Of a DNA stretch of 64,000 nt, positions 58,190 to 64,000 are shown piece by piece (position 1 is the first letter of the stretch; every line of letters begins with the position of its first letter). Origin of the DNA: Acanthosepion esculentum (lineage: Eukaryota > Mollusca > Cephalopoda > Sepiida > Sepiidae). Under the pieces are notes generated by a model that saw nothing but the letters and a program-made list of their open reading frames with translations, was not told where the DNA came from and searched no databases. Where the stretch lies: assembly GCA_964036315.1 (NCBI GenBank), contig OZ038487.1, positions 52,114,283 through 52,178,282 on the forward strand. Reading direction: 5' to 3'. Position numbers and translations under genes: made by a program.

Positions 58190-58880
58190 ATCAACATCTC
58201 CTACCAAGTTTTTCAAGAAATAAGACTGAAGATAAACATTTCCGAAACAAAACTATGATCTGGAATTGGATTGAAAGCAGTGATGGCACCATCACCTGAA
58301 TCATTCACAAAAATTTAGGATATAGATTTAATAAATACTAAACACTTCAAATACCTCAATGTGTGGATCAGTTATAACATTTAGTAGAGGAGAAAAGGAA
58401 ATTGAACATAGAATAGGCTGTGTTAGCAGTAGTTTCACCCAATACCACAAATTGGTACAAAACCAAAACATTAACCTGAAAACTCAAGTCATGTTCTTAA
58501 ATATACTTGTCAGATTGAGACTTTCATGTCATACATGATGCCAAAACCGTTCAGAAATATCTAAACTGTCAACTTTCTCAGATCAATGATGAAAAATTAC
58601 TTTATGCGAATGAAACCTGTAGGTCTTAGTGAGGACTATTCTTCTTTGAACCTTGTGAACTGGTGCTACTGAATCATAATCAAGAATTTTAGCAAATAAC
58701 AGAAAATACATCACTTGAGGATTTTCAACAGCATCAACAACTAAAATGGATAGACCATGTAACTCAAAGAGAAAATAATGATATAATGAAGATGTTGACT
58801 TTTCACACTTCTTGAAACAAGAGATTAGGAATTAGATTCCCCCACCAATACTGGAAAGAGATATAACAGCTACTGGATTT
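58190..58880 (+). pseudogene. LINE reverse transcriptase C-terminal fragment
   Basis: In changing plus frames: LKINISETKTMIW, CVDQL after TLQIPQ (where FKYLG is usual), KLNIE then SPNTTNWYK, LKSCS, and SLEDFQQHQQLKWIDHVTQR with ENNDIMKMLTFHT. The order (thumb-like segment, then a WI-HV-R motif) fits the C-terminal half of an RTE or related LINE, but it is a different family from the copies at 35.8 and 53.4 kb. Confidence 0.55.
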
Positions 58881-59019
58881 GAGAAATTTATTTTCCTGAA
58901 AAATTGTTTTAAGAGAAAGATTTTATAAATTTCAACCAACAGTGACACTGATTGCTTGGCCAGTGAATGCTGATTCTTTCCCTAAAAAGAAACTGGTAAA
59001 AGTACCATTACCACTACTA

Positions 59020-59470
59020 TTTCCATGGCAAGCTATATTCCTTAGTTCCACCAGTTCAAACATTTACATTTAAGACCTGATATACAATGTATACAGGATA
59101 AACAATCTTCATTCCCTTTGGATCCTATTGGTAAGAAGGAAATTTCATTCAGACAGCTTCTTCCCAAGTACTGCTACTTTGTGGAACAGATTCCTGAGAG
59201 GATTTTTTCCCCAATTACTACAATATTAAACTCTTAAAGTCTTTAGCAAATCAAAATCCATAGAAAGTTTTACATGAAACTACAATTCAGTTGCCTCTAA
59301 TATTAGCACTTAGCGACTTGTTAATTTTTTAAAAATTCTGTTTGACTCATGCTCTTTCTACTTGCATGATTTTTATTATTTTGTATATATATTCATATTT
59401 ATTTTATTTTCATGGTGGCTAGGGTGTGCATAATAAACATTATGCAAGATAAGCTGAGTTGATAAAGAAG
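59020..59470 (+). mobile_element. LINE 3' fragment with RT tail
   Basis: DSFFPSTATLWNRF followed by SLANQN fits the closing FFPRT-LWN signature of CR1/Jockey-type reverse transcriptases. The following bases carry ATGGTGGCTAGGGTGTGC as a possible 3' UTR. Confidence 0.45.
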
Positions 59471-60250
59471 AGTTAATGAGGAATACAACTCAAAAGTGTA
59501 AGAAGGGTATTCATTGGACTCTTTGAAGCATGTCTGCTACCTTTCAGAACACTCAATGAGATTATTAATTGAACCTTGCTGTTATTTAGCCGATACCTAA
59601 TTAACTATTTTCAAATCAAAAGTGTTTGCTTGTTTACAATAGCCAGATAGCTTTCATTGAAAAGTTTCACTGTATAATTCTGCATATTGCTATTTTTAAA
59701 AAGTATTTTTGCCTTCTTTTATTTGCAGACTATTCAGAAGTTTATAACTGATTTCATACTTTATTGCCGTTGTTATATTTTGTTCCTTAATTTTTTTTGT
59801 CATTCTATTAAGATCATTATTCACTCCACTAAACTGTAGTTGATATTGAATGAAAGATTTATTTTATAAGAAGCATGATTTATCATCATAGATAAATTAT
59901 TTGACAGCTTTCATTTCTAAGGTCACTCTTCAAGGCATTAGGTGGGAGCAAGGATTATAAACAATGATAGTATCCAATGCATGATGGGAAAAAAAATTTT
60001 TCTTTAACTGCCACAAAAAATGAAACATTAAAAATAATTTTTTTTCACTCATGCCTGCTTAAAATATGCCAGGCTCCAATGATATTCTTCACAAATTAAA
60101 TGTATTTTGAACCCTCATGTTTTTCTACATTTTTAGAATTTTGTTTTATGAAATGTTTATTTTTTTTGCTCACTGTATGAGGGAGGCTGATATGTTGTCA
60201 ACTTCCCACCACTGAGAAAGAAATGGCCTGGAGTCACAAAATGTACATAC
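59471..60250. other. AT-rich non-coding stretch
   Basis: No gene or recognised repeat. Confidence 0.5.
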
Positions 60251-60252
60251 TA

Positions 60253-61144
60253 CGAGGGTCATTCAATAAATAAGGTGAATTTTTCGGTATAAGGACTTCT
60301 AATACAGATAGAAGCTTACTTTCTTTTTTTTTTTTCAACGTAGTCTCCCAGCATTGTCACACACTTTTCCCATCTGTGCACAAGCTTCCGTATTCCCTCA
60401 CCATAAAAATCTTTGGACTGATGTCTCAGCCAGTCGCTCACTTTTGACTTCATCGTCACTTTTAAACTTTGTGCCTCTTGTGAACTCTTTCAAGGGACCA
60501 AACAGGTGAAAGTCTGAAGGGGCAAGGTCTGGACTGTAAGGGGGATGAGGGAGCAGTTCCCAGGCCAGCTCGTTGATGGTCTGCACTGTTTGGGCTGCTG
60601 TGCTGTTTGTGCTCTGCAGTAAGCATCTTTGGCACCCACCGGCAGCTGACCTTGTGTGCTGTCCCAACAGATAAGCTCAAAGTCCTTGCAATGTCATCCA
60701 CTGTCACCCTTCTGTCAGACTGAATGAGGTCATTGACTGATTCGATCACCTCAGGAGACCTCACTTCTGTAGGCCTCCCAGGCCTGTCTTCATCCTCAAC
60801 ACTGCTCCGTCCTTCTTTAAACAATTTAGCCCACTTGTAGACATTTTTTTGGCTGAAAAATGTGGCACGATACACAGTTGACATTCTCCTATGAATTTCA
60901 ACTGGTTTGCACCCTTCAGCAACCAAGAACTTGATAACTGACCGCTGTTCAATCCTGGAGCATGCTTCTTGGTCGGCCATCTTTGTTAATCGCCAAAACT
61001 CTGAAAGTTTTTTTTTAATCTGCAAAAGAAATTAAATCCATGTGAAAAAGTAAAACAAACAAGAATAAAAAAAAAAAGTAAGCTTCTATCTGTATTAGAA
61101 GTCCTTATACCAAAAAATTCACCTTATTTATTGAATGACCCTCG
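60253..61144 (-). mobile_element. Young, internally deleted mariner with long inverted ends
   Basis: The element is bounded by TA (60251-60252 and 61145-61146), the mariner target duplication. The terminal inverted repeats are about 70 bases (60253-60322 and 61075-61144), starting CGAGGGTCATTCAATAAATA on both sides, and differ at essentially one position (TTTTTCGG versus TTTTTTGG) before the homopolymers. The total of 892 bases is short for a mariner of about 1.3 kb because the middle of the transposase is gone. It is still movable in principle by a full-length relative because both ends are intact. Confidence 0.92.
60440..60980 (-). pseudogene. Mariner transposase with central deletion
   Basis: The start is ATG at 60980, giving MADQEACSRIEQRSVIKFLV. 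The paired helix-turn-helix N-terminus is complete (NVYKWAKLFKEGRSSVEDED, RPGRPTEV, VTVDDIARTLSLSVGTAHK). A short gap follows where a linker is missing, then WVPKMLTAEHKQ, then a join near 60610 that shifts frame into TVQTINELAWELLPHPPY, SPDLAPSDFHLFGPLKEF and, after another shift, WLRHQSKDFYGEGIRKLVHR. The deletion removes the first two catalytic aspartates (TCDE and HDNARP blocks); only the third (PSDFHLF) remains. It is inactive as an enzyme but keeps the DNA-binding half. Confidence 0.88.
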
Positions 61145-61146
61145 TA

Positions 61147-61699
61147 TTTTACATTCATTTTGAAGTTCAACAGACTTCCCTTGCAGGTTCTCAAGTTATT
61201 TAAACCTTTAAAATATCTGATGTTTAGTCATTGATATACTGGTTTTGGGATGTTGGTTGGGCTGAGAGCTTTTCAGCATACATTTGTATTTAATAATTGA
61301 ATCAATTATTTATTGGTTTCATATTCTGAATTGATAATTTCAATTTAGAATAGTTGCCTAAAATCATGTTAACTAATAAATGAGGAAACAAATGTAAATA
61401 TTATCTAACTCTTTTGCCTAAAGAATAATAAACCATTATATTGATTTTTACTCTTTGCTTATTGAATAAGTGTAGCTTAGTCTGGCACAAGGCCACATAA
61501 GTTAGGTACTTGTTGAAGATTAATTTACTTTGACCATTAAACTATTGGAAGGTGAAAGTATTTTTTTAATCAGTTTCACCCCATGCAAAGCAGAAAAGCC
61601 ACTAAGACACAAGTGGTTACTGGGTGTGGAAGAATTAGGAACAGAAACAATAATGAACAAAAAGAGTAATCAGGAGTACAGCAGATAGTGACTGACATT
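61147..61699. other. Non-coding stretch
   Basis: Unassigned. 61575-61680 has weak similarity to the LINE tail at 45425 and 63665 (GCAAAGCAGAAAAGCCACT). Confidence 0.4.
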
Positions 61700-62180
61700 G
61701 GATTTAAACTTTTGTAGATTAAAGTTGGCTAGAAAGCATAGTCAGAAAGGAGTTCCATGAGCAAGAAGTGTGTGAAAAGAAACTGTTAGCATAGAATTTA
61801 CAGTTACATCTGGCCAGCTCAACTGCAAATTGATGAGATCTTGATGCCAGTCTAGTACTCGTGGTTAAATTCATAAAGTCTAGGTACCACAGTGAAGAGC
61901 TCATCAGAACAATTACCATGAAAGTATTTATAGAAAAGGCACAAAGAGGTAACCTTGTAGCATTGGGAAACTGACTGGAGTCAAGCTGCCAGATCAGGAC
62001 TGATAATATTGCTGATTCTTCTTTGGATTTTATCAAGGAGCTCAAAGTAAATAGCAGGGGCAGCAAAATTCTAAGCATGGGTGAATGGTAGACACAGATA
62101 AGTAAGATAGATTCTGGAGAGAAAAACTGTCTCGCATGACACAGTGAATCAACTTTCTTAGCAGCTGACCTAGCAATGTT
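61700..62180 (-). mobile_element. CR1/Jockey-like LINE 3' fragment
   Basis: On the minus strand: AAKKVDSLCHARQFFSPESI, then LCLFYKYFH-like text in shifted frame, CKFYANSFFSHTSCSWNSFL. Same family as 52240-52850, about as long. Confidence 0.72.
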
Positions 62181-63664
62181 TAAAAAAAAAGTTTTTTATT
62201 ATTTTATACAAGAGTATTTTTTGTTTCATAAAATAAAAAAATATAATTTTTCATTAGTTTTTAAAATTGACAAATAGTCACCTAGTCTCATTTTTTTATA
62301 TGTAATATTAGCAAAGTATGAATTTTGTATATGCCTATGAAATATACAATCTTAATTCAACATATAATAGGATATGTTAAGGATTCCTTAATTGATATCA
62401 GAGAAATTTTATTTGACAACAGCTTGAGAAATATTCAGTTATTTATGTGGAGTGAGTAGCCATGATAAAATGCAAAATAAATAACAGAACAGGCCAACAA
62501 AAAGAATTGACAAAGTTTGCAATAAGCAATAACAAGAAAAAGGAAGAAAGGAACAGGGCAAAAGATAATATAAAGCAAGCAAACAATATATGCAAAGCAA
62601 ATTAACAATAATAAGGCAAAAACTTCACAAACTAAGAACTGGCATTGATACACAAAAGCAAGTTCAGACAAGTGAATGTAGTGTTCTGACTTCAAGACAA
62701 GACAGACCGGGACTGATTTAGATGAAACTGAGAACTGGTCTATTTTATTGGCTAGGAAGAAATCCCAGCATGCATTTGTGTGCTTCTGTCTATAAATTGG
62801 GGAAGGGAAAGTATTTTGCAGTCACTCCCTATTAGATTGAAACCAACAATTTATAAATAAATAAAAAAGAAATCAGCATTAAAGAAACCCACCAAAAAAG
62901 TGGCTATTAAAAAACGTTATAATTTCATTAGTGATCTTGCATATCACAGAATCATTATAGATTATTATCATAAAACATTTAATATTGTAGTAGGATTAGG
63001 TAGCAATAACACCATATGAAAATATACACTTTCCTCTTTACTAAGTGGGTGACAAAGAAAACCCTCTCTCCTATATATCTCCTTTCCTTCCTTCTACTGT
63101 TCCTATCCTCGGTAATGGACATGAACCGAGATTTAGTTTATGTGGGTCAGTGAATGATATATAAAAAAAAATTACAACATGTCCTGCCAAAAATTGAATA
63201 GGAAACATGGATGTGTCAGCCCCAATAAAAAGAAGAAAACCACATATGAGAATAGAGACGCTGCAGGGATTGGAACTTGATTCGAGGTAGCAGTTCGAGA
63301 TGCAAGGGTGAGTAATTCATCGTTTGTGAGTTTGACCTGACATACAAGTCCAGAAGAGAAAGAAGAAAGGATGAATGCAACAAATTAATTTCCATCAACC
63401 AGAAGGAACACAACCACCCTCTATGAACTCTCAAATCATGAAAAAAAGCAACTATGACAGTAGTAAACCATTTTAAACACTGTAATCAAATGGAGTCAAC
63501 AATAAATGGTACTATAGACAGTAAAATTTGGCCTTTACTTCATCTCTGTATACCATAATATATTTGTATTTTAAGCTTTCATTCTGATTAATTTGTAAAA
63601 AATATATAACAGGATAACTACAGCCTTCTTTCTACACATATACAAGGCTGTGTAAAAATTCAGA
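62181..63664. other. AT-rich non-coding stretch
   Basis: No gene or recognised repeat. Minus frames at 62435-62695 and 63216-63434 carry no motif. Confidence 0.5.
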
Positions 63665-64000
63665 TATTTTTCTTTTCTTTTTTTTTTCACATTAACATTC
63701 ACCCTGTACAAGGCTTGAGGGCCATTCAAAGTAGAGGGTTACGTTAAGGGGTAATTTATATGGATAGGAGGGGAGAATAATGGTTAACTCTAGACTTGAA
63801 CAGGTTAAGATTATAGTGATCTTGGGAGTTTGTTCCACAGGGTTGTGTTTTGCAGAAAGATGCTGTTTGAGTTGTACTTCTTGTCGATGGAATATGGAAG
63901 GAATGTGGGTGGTTTTCTACTATGTAAGTGGCATGGTGGGTTCTAGCCATGAAGATTAGACCTGGTGGAATCAAGGAATGTAGTTTGTCTGAGCATTTTC
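63665..64000 (-). mobile_element. LINE 3' fragment, second CR1-like family (runs off the window)
   Basis: The minus frame reads PPGLIFMARTHHATYIVENH, then QTASFCKTQPCGTNSQ in one frame and FLQNTTLWNKLPRS in another, then NLNLFKSRVNHY. The LWNKLP and NLFKSRVNH blocks close a CR1/Jockey-type reverse transcriptase. A copy of its 3' half is at 45425-45640. The element continues beyond position 64000. Confidence 0.65.

Overview
The window looks like AT-rich intergenic or intronic DNA from an animal. The mobile-element mix (L1-Tx1-type, RTE-like and CR1/Jockey-like LINEs, several mariner lineages, a Ty3-like LTR element), the dense AT/AC microsatellites, and the tRNA-like repeats ending in hammerhead-like motifs suggest an invertebrate. 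A mollusc, perhaps a cephalopod, is my best guess, but nothing in the sequence proves it. I found no intact host protein gene, no rRNA gene and no convincing tRNA gene. One short open segment near 9.1-9.27 kb resembles an exon of a group III phospholipase A2.

Layout. 1-9 kb: unannotatable DNA with two long strand-biased tracts (purine 1265-1720, pyrimidine 3421-4090), a 77-bp direct repeat pair, and a dead mariner (7257-8100). 10.5-13.9 kb: a 5'-truncated L1-Tx1-type LINE on the minus strand with its target-site duplication. 15.2-19.8 kb: a Ty3-like LTR element on the minus strand that keeps only gag remnants. One of its LTRs was split by a second, plus-strand copy of the same LINE family, leaving 19-bp duplications. 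22-29 kb: short interspersed repeats, CR1-like and RTE-like LINE 3' ends, and a small inverted-repeat element (26305-26437) that encodes an almost perfect hammerhead ribozyme core. 32.6-32.9 kb: a CpG-rich 28-bp minisatellite. 35-64 kb: LINE 3' fragments, hammerhead-tailed SINE-like repeats, two decayed mariners (38.4 and 48.0 kb) and a young internally deleted mariner with near-identical 70-bp terminal inverted repeats (60253-61144).

The features do not form a pathway. They are layers of selfish elements. Three observations go beyond ordinary repeat annotation. (i) There is a hammerhead ribozyme inside a foldback element, plus about ten decayed hammerhead-like cores, mostly in one repeat family. 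(ii) CpG dinucleotides become scarce to the right of about 35-38 kb; related repeats keep CG in the left half and show TG/CA at the same sites in the right half. (iii) The insertions at 10-20 kb can be dated relative to each other because their target-site duplications are still readable.
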